Below, piece by piece: positions 1 through 8,132 of a DNA stretch of 34,406 nucleotides. The DNA is from Acidimicrobiia bacterium (GTDB taxonomy: Bacteria > Actinomycetota > Acidimicrobiia > ATN3 > PSLF01): NCBI GenBank assembly GCA_040289475.1, contig PSLF01000016.1, positions 1 to 34,406 on the forward strand, given 5' to 3'. Position 1 is the first letter of the stretch, and each line of letters begins with the position of its first letter. Under the pieces are notes generated by a model, which was given only the letters and a program-made list of their open reading frames with translations, searched no databases and was not told the origin of the DNA. A program made the position numbers and the translations under genes.

Positions 1-963
1 GTAAAGCTGGAAGCCAGGGCGCAAAGATCCCTCCGTGCACACCCCTACAAGATCCGGGTTGCCGAACTTGTCCGCAAACTCGTCTAGTGTGTGGTCTACA
101 ACAACAGAGACGTTGTTGGAGTTGAGATTTGTCACATAGACCCTGTTGGTCTGGGGGTTGGTGGCGACTCCTTGGGGGCGAGACCCTACAGCAACCGTAG
201 CTATTACGGTATTGGAAGAGCCATCTATGACAGAGACGTTGTCGGAGCTGAAATTTGTCACATAGACCCTGTTGGTCTGGGGGTTGGTGGCGACTCCTAC
301 AGGGCCAGACCCTACACCAACCGTAGCTATTACGGTATTGGAAGAGCCATCTATGACAGAGACGTTGTTGGAGCCGTAATTTGCCACATAGACCCTGTTG
401 GTCTGGGGGTTGGTGGCGACTCCGTAAGGGCTGGTCCCTACAGCAACCGTAGCTATTACGGTATTGGAAGAGCCATCTATGACAGAGACGTTGTTGGAGC
501 TGTAATTTGCCACATAGACCCTGTTGGTCTGGGGGTTGGTGGCGACTCCTCGGGGGCTAGACCCTACACCAACCGTAGTTATTACGGTATTGGAAGAGCC
601 ATCTATGACAGAGACCTTGTCGGAGTTGAGATTTGTCACATAGACCCTGTTGGTCTGGGGGTTGGTGGCGACTCCGTAAGGGTTGGTCCCTACAGCAACC
701 GTAGCTATTACGGCATTGGAAGAGCCATCTATGACAGAGACGTTGTTGGAGCTTGAATTTGCCACATAGACCCTGTTGGTCTGGGGGTTGGTGGCGACTC
801 CTACAGGGCCAGACCCTACAGATATCTGTGTCTCTAGGGTCGCTGCCTGTGCGCTCTGGATCCTCTGGGTTGAGAGCGGAAAGAGCAAGAGAGCCGCTGC
901 TGTGGCAAAGAAGACGAGTCGAGCTCTTTTAGTAGGAGTTAGAGAAAAGCGCCGCCCGGTCAT
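1..963 (-). CDS. Secreted YVTN-family beta-propeller repeat protein, partial (3' end beyond window)
   Basis: The minus strand is open for 321 codons from the ATG at 963 to the window edge. AGGAGG lies five bases before the ATG. Residues 1-40 look like a Sec signal peptide: a basic start, a hydrophobic run and an AQA/A cleavage site. The mature part is a chain of 42-residue repeats, each with V-Y-V-(T/A)-N, N-V-S-V-I-D-G and a G-V-A-T-N-P-Q-T-N-R turn, the signature of YVTN beta-propeller repeats. Six V-Y-V-(T/A)-N motifs are visible, exactly 126 bases apart. The last 30 or so residues before the edge leave the consensus. Such proteins are exported and fold into propellers, often on the cell surface; ligand and exact role cannot be told. 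A long frame on the opposite strand (91-756) is only the antisense of the repeats. Confidence 0.9.
   Translation of the reverse strand, partial: MTGRRFSLTPTKRARLVFFATAAALLLFPLSTQRIQSAQAATLETQISVGSGPVGVATNPQTNRVYVANSSSNNVSVIDGSSNAVIATVAVGTNPYGVATNPQTNRVYVTNLNSDKVSVIDGSSNTVITTVGVGSSPRGVATNPQTNRVYVANYSSNNVSVIDGSSNTVIATVAVGTSPYGVATNPQTNRVYVANYGSNNVSVIDGSSNTVIATVGVGSGPVGVATNPQTNRVYVTNFSSDNVSVIDGSSNTVIATVAVGSRPQGVATNPQTNRVYVTNLNSNNVSVVVDHTLDEFADKFGNPDLVGVCTEGSLRPGFQLY
100..815. repeat. Tandem 126-bp repeats coding for 42-residue YVTN units
   Basis: The octamer CACATAGA, antisense of the V-Y-V codons, occurs at 133, 259, 385, 511, 637 and 763, so the period is exactly 126 bases (42 codons). ATTGGAAGAG (ATTGGAAGAG at 211, 337, 463, 589, 715) has the same period. 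Units are nearly identical at the DNA level, including silent positions. Variant positions are mosaic: the A-V-A/G-V-G difference alternates between neighbours, while the block before the 133 motif matches the one before 637, four units away. This points to recent expansion with exchange between units. Confidence 0.92.
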
Positions 964-1095
964 TGTGTCCTCCTTTTTCCGGCCTTACGCCTTGAGCTAT
1001 TCCGCCCTCAGGAGTCAGGACCTAGAAAAAAGGAGGGGCCAAGCCCAGCTTTTCCCTTAATCGAGCTCCAAAGTCCTTGGGTGATCTAGCCCAAT
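964..1095 (-). promoter_or_regulatory. Possible structured 5' leader of the YVTN gene that can sequester its ribosome binding site
   Basis: Read on the minus strand, CCTCCTTTTTTC (1036 to 1025) is complementary to GGAAAAAGGAGG (980 to 969), which contains the Shine-Dalgarno sequence. Pairing would give ten Watson-Crick pairs, one G-U and a final G-C pair, closing a 44-base loop. A short GGGC/GCCC hairpin just upstream of the T run (about 1037-1047) could act as a weak terminator. Nothing matched a riboswitch class I know. Regulation of translation by leader folding is inference. Confidence 0.4.
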
Positions 1096-1101
1096 CAGGC
1101 C

Positions 1102-1129
1102 ATTTTACACGAAAGCAATCTCAGCGCAA
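1102..1129 (-). promoter_or_regulatory. Candidate sigma-70-type promoter for the YVTN gene
   Basis: On the minus strand TTGCGC (1129 to 1124) and TAAAAT (1107 to 1102) are separated by 16 bases, a fair match to -35 and -10 boxes. Transcription would start near 1095 and give a leader of about 130 bases. No experimental support; hexamers like these also occur by chance. Confidence 0.35.
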
Positions 1130-1260
1130 GACTTGGCCGGTTAACGCGCGTGCTGAGGCTCGATGTGAAGATAAGTTTCCGCCTATTTCTTCACAATAGG
1201 GCCTACATTTGGCTCAGCAGAAACTCGAAGAAACATGCCGTCGATAATGCTTTCTTTTGT

Positions 1261-2622
1261 TTAACTGAGGGGAGCACGTGTATCCTCAAGCTGAAAGTTG
1301 TTATCACTGGCAGTAAAGTGGTACGCGACAAGGGCGCACAATCCTGCGGAAGCTGCTCCAATAGCACCAGTCATAAGACCAGCTTTTGGACCAAAGTGTT
1401 CCGATATCCAACCTATTAACGGTCCACCTAATGGCGTCGACCCCAAAAAAGCAACAGAAAACAGTGCCAGCACTCTCCCTCGCATCTCAGGTGCCGCGGT
1501 GACTTGAAGCATCGAGTTCGAAACGGCCAAAAACGCTGCCGCGCCAGCACCTACCAAAAGCGCAACGATCGTCGCCGCCCTGAATCCCGGGGCAATCGAA
1601 AAAACCCCTAAAACCACGCCAAGCACTATAGATGAGGCAATGAGATGTTGCCTTTTAGGTCTTGATATAGATGCTACCAACAGTCCACCTGCCAAAGATC
1701 CAATACCTGACATGGCAATTAGCCCGCCAAACGAACCCGGTCCTCTCCCAAATTCATCGCGCACAAGAAGGGGTATAATGACTTGAAAATTGAACGCCAG
1801 TGTACCTACAACTCCGATCATTGCTAGGGGTATCCACAAATCTGGAACTGATACGACATAACGGACCCCTTCACGCAACTGGCCTCTCTTTTGCCCCACC
1901 GGTTCAACACGCTCTAGCTCGGATGGACGCATCCTAAGGTAAGCAACAAACGCAGCCACGTATGACACAGCATTGAAGAAAAAACATATTGAAGCACCCG
2001 ACCTTGCAAGAAGAAAACCAGCTAGAGCGGGCCCTAGAACCCGGGTGGTGTTGATCATCACCGTGTTAAGACTAACGGCATTGGTGGCCTTTTCTACCCC
2101 CACCATCTCAGTAATGAAGCTCTGCCGCACGGGATTATCAAACGACTGAGCCAGTCCAAGTACAAATACTAGCGCGTACACATTAGCCAAACTCGCCTTG
2201 CCAACAGATGCAATGATTCCCATCATTGTGGCTGCAAATATTGCAAGCAGCTGTACTTTCATTAATAGCCTTCGCTTGTCCGTTCGATCAGCTACAACTC
2301 CTGCGTATGGTGCTAGCAGCATCATTGGAACAAATTGCAAAGCAAAAATACCACCCACTGCAGTACCAGAATGCGTGATATCCAAAATAAGCCAAGCTTG
2401 AGCGACAAGCTGCATCCAGGTTCCCGTAAATGAAATTGTCTGGCCTATAAGAAATAAGCGGTAATTGCGATTTTGAAGAGATACTAATAATGAGCTCCTG
2501 CTCTTTTGTTTGCTTTTAAAAATCACGGCATGTTTGTTCTCGACGATACTAGGGTCATCTTTTGCTTGACGAACGTGCTGCACAACATAGTCTGCATTCG
2601 GCACAGAACACTTCAGTTCCAC
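1261..2622 (-). CDS. MFS transporter, MFS_3 (EntS-like) type
   Basis: An integral membrane transporter of about 453 residues, the usual size for a 12-helix MFS exporter. The first helix follows an S-L-Q-N-R-N-Y-R-L-F motif typical of MFS_3 proteins, and the loop after helix 2 has the G-V-V-A-D-R-T-D-K-R-R pattern of MFS motif A. The frame opens at a GTG at 2643, but the GTG at 2622 has GGAGG seven bases upstream and is preferred. It overlaps the end of the upstream esterase gene by 10 bases, so the two are probably translated together. The N-terminal 45 or so residues before helix 1 are longer than usual and charged. Substrate unknown; relatives export siderophores, drugs and other small molecules. 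Confidence 0.85.
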   Translation of the reverse strand: MELKCSVPNADYVVQHVRQAKDDPSIVENKHAVIFKSKQKSRSSLLVSLQNRNYRLFLIGQTISFTGTWMQLVAQAWLILDITHSGTAVGGIFALQFVPMMLLAPYAGVVADRTDKRRLLMKVQLLAIFAATMMGIIASVGKASLANVYALVFVLGLAQSFDNPVRQSFITEMVGVEKATNAVSLNTVMINTTRVLGPALAGFLLARSGASICFFFNAVSYVAAFVAYLRMRPSELERVEPVGQKRGQLREGVRYVVSVPDLWIPLAMIGVVGTLAFNFQVIIPLLVRDEFGRGPGSFGGLIAMSGIGSLAGGLLVASISRPKRQHLIASSIVLGVVLGVFSIAPGFRAATIVALLVGAGAAAFLAVSNSMLQVTAAPEMRGRVLALFSVAFLGSTPLGGPLIGWISEHFGPKAGLMTGAIGAASAGLCALVAYHFTASDNNFQLEDTRAPLS

Positions 2623-3569
2623 CGAGCGGCCTCCGACAGCCACATAGGTAACTCCGAATAAATAAAATCCTTAGCTTCTTTAAGCATCGGCTCGAAATAA
2701 GGAAACATATGTGGCATTCGCTTCCACTCTACAAGTTCCGTATTTACACCAGCCACATCAAGTTTTTCTGCGAGCCGAACCGAGTCGTCTCTTAAGGTAT
2801 CGATTTCTGCAGCATCCAGGCGAACAGGAGGAAGGCCTGCTAAATCGGCATAAAGTGGGCTTAACCTGGGATGGCCTCTTGGCTCGTCTCTAACATACGC
2901 TGATGCAAATGCCTCTGTAAGGGAAGGGTTGAGTATGGGGTCCTCGCCTGCTATTTGTTGCTGAGACGGGGAACTGTTAGTCAAATCGTACCACCCAGTT
3001 ATGCCAAATGCAGCCCGTACTCGCTCGAAAACAATGTCGCTTGAGTCTTTCAAATGGACGACAGCAGATATAGCAAGATTAGCTCCAGCGGAGGTACCGC
3101 CTACGACGATTGACGTCACTGGGCCAAGCAGTCTCTCAGCATCCGCAGTTAGACACCACTTAACAGCATCTACAGCGTCGTCGTGCGCAGCCGGATAGGG
3201 GTGCTGCGGGGCAAGTCTGTAATCGGAAACTACCACTGGAGCCCGCAATGCGTCGGACAGTCGCAGACTCAGACCGCGTTCCGACTTGGATGACCCAATA
3301 CAAAAACCTCCACCGTGAAAGTAAACGAGCACCCTCCCTCGCTGCGCATTTCGGGGGATTCGCACCACGGCAGTGTGTGCCCGGACCTTTATGACTTCCT
3401 CGTGGCATGGAGCTGGTGCGCCAGATCCGAAGAGAGAGTCTGCCGCCTCCAGGGCGGCACGCTGTTGTTCGAAATTCATCTCTTCAGTCTTGGCAATTGC
3501 TAGCGTCTCAAACAATTGCCTTATGGTCTCCTCGTCTGACATTGGCTCCTTTTGATATCTCTTAAACAT
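2613..3569 (-). CDS. Alpha/beta-hydrolase esterase, hormone-sensitive lipase (family IV) type
   Basis: A cytoplasmic carboxylesterase-type enzyme of 318 residues, normal for the family. The oxyanion motif H-G-G-G-F is at 85-89 and the nucleophile elbow G-T-S-A-G at 158-162 (Ser160; most relatives have G-D-S-A-G). Asp257 and His287 fit the other two triad positions. D-Y-R-L-A-P at 116-121 is another family hallmark. The ATG at 3569 has GGAG six bases upstream; a second ATG at 3542 follows AAAGGAG with very short spacing and is an alternative. It is followed with a 10-base overlap by an MFS transporter gene, so ester hydrolysis and transport of a product may be linked. Substrate cannot be predicted. 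Confidence 0.88.
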   Translation of the reverse strand: MFKRYQKEPMSDEETIRQLFETLAIAKTEEMNFEQQRAALEAADSLFGSGAPAPCHEEVIKVRAHTAVVRIPRNAQRGRVLVYFHGGGFCIGSSKSERGLSLRLSDALRAPVVVSDYRLAPQHPYPAAHDDAVDAVKWCLTADAERLLGPVTSIVVGGTSAGANLAISAVVHLKDSSDIVFERVRAAFGITGWYDLTNSSPSQQQIAGEDPILNPSLTEAFASAYVRDEPRGHPRLSPLYADLAGLPPVRLDAAEIDTLRDDSVRLAEKLDVAGVNTELVEWKRMPHMFPYFEPMLKEAKDFIYSELPMWLSEAARWN

Positions 3570-3667
3570 TGAAATCTCCGATTGCTATGAAATCTGAATC
3601 GTCGCCGCTACGAATTGCAGATTGGCTCCACGATGCCATGACCGAGTAAGGGGCCCGGCAGCAGGTT

Positions 3668-4984
3668 CTACGTTTCTCCAGACTGTACTTCTCCCTGGTT
3701 TCGCACAGACTTTGCAGTCTGAGTCTGCTCAATATCACTACTTTTTATGCGAGTAATGACCCTGGCCTGTTCGAGACTCATCAGCGCCGCGATTCCTGCA
3801 AAAGCAAAAAAACAACTTATAAAGCCAAGTCTGTCAAGACCAACCTTGGCCACAACTGGCCCCGTTGTCTGGCCGAGCCTAGCCGATGAAACGAACATCG
3901 CCACTGACGTTCCTCTCAGTCCAGGGGGTGCCACCTCCGTTGCCCGGGCTTGCAAGGCAACAATGGACATTCCTTCTCCAGCTCCGCACATTGCGATTGC
4001 CGCAAGAGCTAAAAGTCTGCTACCCGCCTCCGATGCTATCGCCAAGCCCAACATTCCAGCCGAGTACGCTAAGAAGCCCATAAGTAGGATGTTTACGAAC
4101 CCCACCCTCTGCTGAAGGCGCCCTCCATTACTCGACATGATCATGGAGAGCACAGAGCCTGCTGTTAGGAAAGCGCCTATCGTGAGAGCGCTAGCATGGA
4201 AACGCTCCTTGAGCATTACTGGGACTGCCGCCATAATCCCGCCGAATATTAAAAGGAAAAGCACGAAGCCGCGAAGCATGAGCCGCCTAAGGGCCGGCAA
4301 TGAGAGAACCTCGGCAACGTTTGCAATAAAACCCTTCGGGAAGGACTCTCGTTTCCTAGATTCACCCATAAGCGACCCGTTCCTCTGGACTGTCGGCGAG
4401 GATCGAATGGATCCTTTCGTGTTAGGGAGAAGTACTGCGATACCTAGAGCCACCCCCAGAACACCCCAGTACGGAAGATATGCATGTCGCCAGTTTCTCG
4501 ATGCCAACATCCCACCCAGAGTCGGAAAGCTTGTCGTTCCAACGGTGAGCACGGCAGCGTTGTACCCGATATAGCGGGTTCGCGTTATGCCTTCGAGTAG
4601 GTCTCCAAGCGTTACCACGACGAGATTTACCAAGCCTGCTGAGCCAATTCCCTGCAAAAGCCTGAGCATAAGGAGGATCTTGAAGTCCGGGGCAAACATG
4701 CAAGCCCCACCGGCCAACCCATGCAGGACGAGTGCTGGCGTCATAACCGCTTTGCGTCCATAACGATCCGCCAGATAGCCGATTACCGGCGCCGCTATGA
4801 CTCCGGGAAGCGTGTAGATCGAGAGAATCAGGGCGCCGGAAGTAGGTGATACTCCCAACGATTCCGACATAGAGGGAATCGAAGGTGGAACCAGAGTCGG
4901 TCCGGATACACCTGCAAGCGTCACAGAGAATAAAAGGAAAAGTTGGGAGCGAGAAAGTCTTGGAGCGTTCGGGCGACAGGCCAC
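3668..4984 (-). CDS. MFS transporter, drug/sugar-efflux-like
   Basis: A 438-residue membrane protein with about 12 hydrophobic segments and a clear motif A, G-Y-L-A-D-R-Y-G-R-K (about residues 68-77). A charged cytoplasmic loop lies between the sixth and seventh helices (about 190-220), as in many MFS proteins. The start is a GTG at 4984 behind a GGGGTGAAG stretch; no ATG lies early enough in frame. It begins 18 bases after the acyl-CoA dehydrogenase gene, so the two are probably cotranscribed; the esterase gene follows after 98 bases. A long overlapping minus frame at 4422-4997 is a shadow of this gene. Substrate unknown. Confidence 0.85.
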   Translation of the reverse strand: MACRPNAPRLSRSQLFLLFSVTLAGVSGPTLVPPSIPSMSESLGVSPTSGALILSIYTLPGVIAAPVIGYLADRYGRKAVMTPALVLHGLAGGACMFAPDFKILLMLRLLQGIGSAGLVNLVVVTLGDLLEGITRTRYIGYNAAVLTVGTTSFPTLGGMLASRNWRHAYLPYWGVLGVALGIAVLLPNTKGSIRSSPTVQRNGSLMGESRKRESFPKGFIANVAEVLSLPALRRLMLRGFVLFLLIFGGIMAAVPVMLKERFHASALTIGAFLTAGSVLSMIMSSNGGRLQQRVGFVNILLMGFLAYSAGMLGLAIASEAGSRLLALAAIAMCGAGEGMSIVALQARATEVAPPGLRGTSVAMFVSSARLGQTTGPVVAKVGLDRLGFISCFFAFAGIAALMSLEQARVITRIKSSDIEQTQTAKSVRNQGEVQSGET

Positions 4985-5002
4985 TAAGCGTCTTCACCCC
5001 GT

Positions 5003-6232
5003 CTAACGCGTGCCTCCAGCTATGCTGCGAGTAGCCCGTGCCTCCTCTAGCAACGACCGGGCAATCGACATTCTGTGAACCTCTGAAGGTCCGTCGTAAA
5101 TTCGAAACGCACGCACGTCGGCGTAGAACGCTCCAACCGGTGTATACCTTGTTATCCCTAAACCTCCGAGAATTTGAACTGCTCTATCGATCACCCTTCC
5201 AACTGCCTCAGCGACGTACACCTTGCACATAGAGGTCTCCCTTCGAGCCTGATCCCCCTGTGACAATCGCCACGCAGCATGGATGGTCATAAGTCGGGCT
5301 GCGTGCAAATCAATCCAGGAGTCTGCGAGCATCCACTGCACGGCCTGAAAATCACCAATGGGATGGCCGAATGCTTCGCGTTCTACTGCCCTCCGTGCGG
5401 CAATCTCGTAGCAACGTTGCGCTGCGCCGATCCACCTCATGCAGTGTGTGAGCCGTGCCGGGCCGAGTCTGAACTGCATGAGGGCAAATCCCTTGCCTCG
5501 CTCGCCCAACATTGCAGCTCGGGGAACGCGGCACTCCTCGAGGTCGACTTCGCAGTGGCCCCCCTGACCTACCGAGCCCACCACAGGAATCTTGCGCTTG
5601 ACTACAAAGCCAGGGTTGTCTGAGTCGACTAAAAACAGACTAGTGCGGTCATGCGGTGGAGCACTTGGATCGGTCACGGCAGCAACAATCGCAAACGACG
5701 CTCCATAAGCTCCCGTGGTAAACCACTTCCTCCCTTGAATTACCCAATCGTCGCCGTCTTGCACCGCTATCGTTTGCATCATTGTCGGATCGGCGCCCGC
5801 TCCCGGCGCAGGCTCGGTCATCGCAAAGCAAGATCTCACTCGTCCCTCGACCAACGGAAGAAGGTAGCGTTGCTTCTGGTCTTCAGTCCCCCAGTGAAGA
5901 AGGAGGTGCATGTTTCCCTCGTCTGGTGCAGCACAGTGGAGGGCGAGTGGCCCAATGGGACTCCGCCCTGCCTCCTCGAAAAGGGCGCACATTCCGATAA
6001 ATCCCATACCTTGGCCGCCGTACTCTTTCGGCATATGAGGAAGGTACAGACCTCTTTTTTTGGCTTCTGCTCGCAATCGATCAACAATTCGAGCCGTCGT
6101 ATTTTCCTCCTCCTCCACGCCTCGTAGCGCTGCCTCTAACACTTCAGTTTCAGCTGGAATGACCGACTCCTCCACGAACGCGCGAACACGGTTCTTTAGC
6201 TCTCGAATCTCGGGGTCAAAATAAAAGTCCAT
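5003..6232 (-). CDS. Acyl-CoA dehydrogenase, ACAD10/11-like
   Basis: An FAD flavoenzyme of 409 residues that introduces a 2,3-double bond into an acyl-CoA, passing electrons to an electron transfer flavoprotein. C-F-A-M-T-E-P (about 135-141) is the flavin-contact signature, and Q-I-L-G-G-L-G-I-T in the C-terminal half is a family hallmark. The catalytic base lies in R-I-Y-D-G-P-S-E-V-H-R: Asp380 stands where medium-chain enzymes have Glu, as is usual in the ACAD10/11 branch. The ATG follows GGAGG at five bases. It is first in a minus-strand set with an MFS gene 18 bases on, and diverges from an AGPS-like oxidase. Chain length preference unknown. Confidence 0.92.
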   Translation of the reverse strand: MDFYFDPEIRELKNRVRAFVEESVIPAETEVLEAALRGVEEEENTTARIVDRLRAEAKKRGLYLPHMPKEYGGQGMGFIGMCALFEEAGRSPIGPLALHCAAPDEGNMHLLLHWGTEDQKQRYLLPLVEGRVRSCFAMTEPAPGAGADPTMMQTIAVQDGDDWVIQGRKWFTTGAYGASFAIVAAVTDPSAPPHDRTSLFLVDSDNPGFVVKRKIPVVGSVGQGGHCEVDLEECRVPRAAMLGERGKGFALMQFRLGPARLTHCMRWIGAAQRCYEIAARRAVEREAFGHPIGDFQAVQWMLADSWIDLHAARLMTIHAAWRLSQGDQARRETSMCKVYVAEAVGRVIDRAVQILGGLGITRYTPVGAFYADVRAFRIYDGPSEVHRMSIARSLLEEARATRSIAGGTR

Positions 6233-6470
6233 GCGCTCCTCCGATCAGCGACTATCCCAGAATGGTCCTATCTCAAAAGGCGAATCCGACTGAACCTATT
6301 GTTGCTTCGGACACAGAAGCCAGGGAAAGTTAGGATGTATGCCAACTAGTTAGTCGCGTCGCGCGGTGCGCTCGTGTTCGCATCGCGGCTTGACTCCGAC
6401 AGTCAGTCCCGAACCATTTCCAACTGCCTAAATACTCCAAAATGGATCCTGGCATGCCGCATACAAAAAC
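6233..6470. promoter_or_regulatory. Divergent promoter region between acyl-CoA dehydrogenase and AGPS-like genes
   Basis: These 238 bases must hold promoters for both directions. TTGACT at 6390-6395 is a good -35 candidate for the plus gene, but only weak -10 sequences follow (ACCATT at 17 bases; TAAATA further on). No operator or terminator was recognised. Confidence 0.35.
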
Positions 6471-8129
6471 ATGAAGTCTGCGAAACGGAAGAGCTTTTGG
6501 GGATGGGGGTGGGAGGATTTTGCGCTCAACGACGATCAAGCGGGAAACATTGCCGCGGCTGCCTACGCGCGGATGCAAAAACGAAGCGGTGGCGAGAAGC
6601 CAGCCATCCTCCCGATCCCTAGACTCGAGGATATACGGCTACGTCCGCCTAGAATATCCCCACCCGAAAATCTTGCCCACCTCTTCACCGCCGATTTATA
6701 CCAGCGAGCGTCTCACACATACGGGAAGTCCTTCAGGGATGTACTGAGGGCACTAGTAGGCAACTTTGAGCACGCCCCCGATTACGTCGCCATACCACGT
6801 AAAGATGCGTATGAAAAAGACCTCTTTGCAATCCTCGAGTGGTGTTCGCAAGCCCGTGTTGCGGCGATCCCATATGGGGGAGGCTCATCGGTAGTCGGCG
6901 GAGTTGAGCCTCTTGTATCGGAAGATTACGCTGGCACTGTCTCGATCGACTTGCGACTGCTTTCCGGGGTCGATGAGATCGACCACAAATCACGTGCGGC
7001 CTGCATACGAGCTGGGTCGCTGGGACCGGATATCGAGGATCGGCTAAGACCTCATGGACTCACCCTCCGACACTTCCCCCAGTCTTTTGAGTTTTCCACC
7101 CTAGGAGGGTGGATCGCGACTCGATCGGGAGGACACTACGCCACCCTTTACACTCACATCGACGAATTCGTAGAGGCCCTCGAAGTACTCACACCTCGTG
7201 GACTCGTAGTAACCCGAAGGCTACCCGGATCCGGAGCCGGGCCTAGCCCAGACCGCATGTTCATCGGGTCTGAGGGAACACTGGGGATAGTCACAAAAGC
7301 GTGGATGCGACTGCAAAGGCGCCCGACGTTCAGAGCTGCGGCAGACGTACGATTCAACGACTTCGGTCAGGGGGTGGAGGCAGTCCGTGTGATCTCTCAG
7401 TCGGGTTTGTATCCCTCGAACTGCCGGCTTTTAGATCCACTTGAAGCACTTCTTGGGGGCGGTGACGGAAAAGTATCGATTCTCGTGCTCGCGTTCGAGT
7501 CCGCTGATCATCCAGTGGAAGGACTCTTGCACCGCGCTATCGAGATCGCAAAAGAACACGGAGGCAAGTGTCCGCACGAAGCCGTCCGCATCCAACGTCC
7601 CGGCGACGAGTCGTCCGCAGCTACTGGTGGGGCCGCAGGCAGCTGGAGGACAGCCTTTTTACGAGCGCCCTACGGCCGAGACGCGCTCGTCCGCGCTGGA
7701 TTTGTTACGGAAACATTCGAAACAGCTGTCACCTGGCAGAGCTTCTGGCAGATGCACGAGGCAATTATGGCGGCGGTGCAGGCTACAATCGATGAGGTCT
7801 GCGGGGATGGATGGATCGCTTGTCGATTTACTCATGTCTACCCAGATGGCCCAGCCCCCTACTACACAGTGGTTGCTACCGGACACGTGGACCCAATGTC
7901 ACGCCTGTCTCAGTGGAAAGAGATAAAAGAGGCGGCCTCCGAGGCAATCCTCTCATTTGGAGGAACAATTTCGCACCATCACGCCGTCGGGCGCGACCAC
8001 AGACGCTGGTACGAGATCCAGTCGCCGCTCCTGTATCGAGAGGCGCTTCGGGCTGCCAAAGCAGCTCTGGACCCCTCTGGCATCCTTAATCCAGGCGCAC
8101 TAATAGATCCTTTGCCTTCTTCTGCGTAG
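6471..8129 (+). CDS. FAD-linked oxidase, alkyldihydroxyacetonephosphate synthase (AGPS)-like
   Basis: A 552-residue FAD-binding type 4 oxidase. P-Y-G-G-G-S-S (134-140) matches the flavin pyrophosphate loop of the AGPS/glycolate oxidase family, G-S-E-G-T-L-G-I-V is the next conserved block, and H-H-H-A-V-G (502-507) corresponds to the triple-His active-site segment of AGPS. The N-terminal W-G-W-G-W-E-D is common in bacterial AGPS-like proteins and supports the ATG at 6471, although no Shine-Dalgarno sequence precedes it. True AGPS replaces the acyl group of acyl-DHAP with a fatty alcohol to make ether lipids; whether this enzyme does so is unproven. Its stop is only 3 bases from the stop of the convergent addA gene. 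Confidence 0.82.
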   Translation: MKSAKRKSFWGWGWEDFALNDDQAGNIAAAAYARMQKRSGGEKPAILPIPRLEDIRLRPPRISPPENLAHLFTADLYQRASHTYGKSFRDVLRALVGNFEHAPDYVAIPRKDAYEKDLFAILEWCSQARVAAIPYGGGSSVVGGVEPLVSEDYAGTVSIDLRLLSGVDEIDHKSRAACIRAGSLGPDIEDRLRPHGLTLRHFPQSFEFSTLGGWIATRSGGHYATLYTHIDEFVEALEVLTPRGLVVTRRLPGSGAGPSPDRMFIGSEGTLGIVTKAWMRLQRRPTFRAAADVRFNDFGQGVEAVRVISQSGLYPSNCRLLDPLEALLGGGDGKVSILVLAFESADHPVEGLLHRAIEIAKEHGGKCPHEAVRIQRPGDESSAATGGAAGSWRTAFLRAPYGRDALVRAGFVTETFETAVTWQSFWQMHEAIMAAVQATIDEVCGDGWIACRFTHVYPDGPAPYYTVVATGHVDPMSRLSQWKEIKEAASEAILSFGGTISHHHAVGRDHRRWYEIQSPLLYREALRAAKAALDPSGILNPGALIDPLPSSA

Positions 8130-8132
8130 CCT

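Larger units (their letters stand above)
964..1260. other. Intergenic region between the YVTN gene and the MFS gene
   Basis: The 297 bases hold the leader and candidate promoter of the YVTN gene. A 6-bp stem, CCTATT/AATAGG with a 7-base loop (1182-1200), lies downstream of the MFS stop; it has no T run, so it is at best a weak terminator. No convincing coding sequence was seen on either strand. Confidence 0.6.

Noticed and set aside
91-756. 221-codon plus-strand frame with repeated G-Y-G-I-G-R-A-I-Y-D-R-D units
   Set aside because: It is the antisense of the YVTN repeats. The minus strand has a start with a strong ribosome binding site, a signal peptide and a known repeat family; repetition alone keeps the opposite strand open.
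100-815. Regular direct repeats that could suggest a CRISPR array
   Set aside because: The repeated unit is 126 bp with no unique spacers and keeps a reading frame, so it is a coding tandem repeat.
964-1095. Cyclic di-GMP, ydaO-type or other known riboswitch before the YVTN gene
   Set aside because: None of the conserved core sequences I know of these classes could be matched; only the Shine-Dalgarno complement is supported.
1150-1419. 89-codon plus-strand frame overlapping the MFS gene end
   Set aside because: Mostly antisense to the MFS gene and without coding signals.
4422-4997. 191-codon minus-strand frame
   Set aside because: It lies in another frame of the MFS gene, has no family features, and the MFS frame carries all conserved motifs.
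5651-6127. 158-codon plus-strand frame
   Set aside because: Antisense shadow of the acyl-CoA dehydrogenase gene, basic and low in conserved character.
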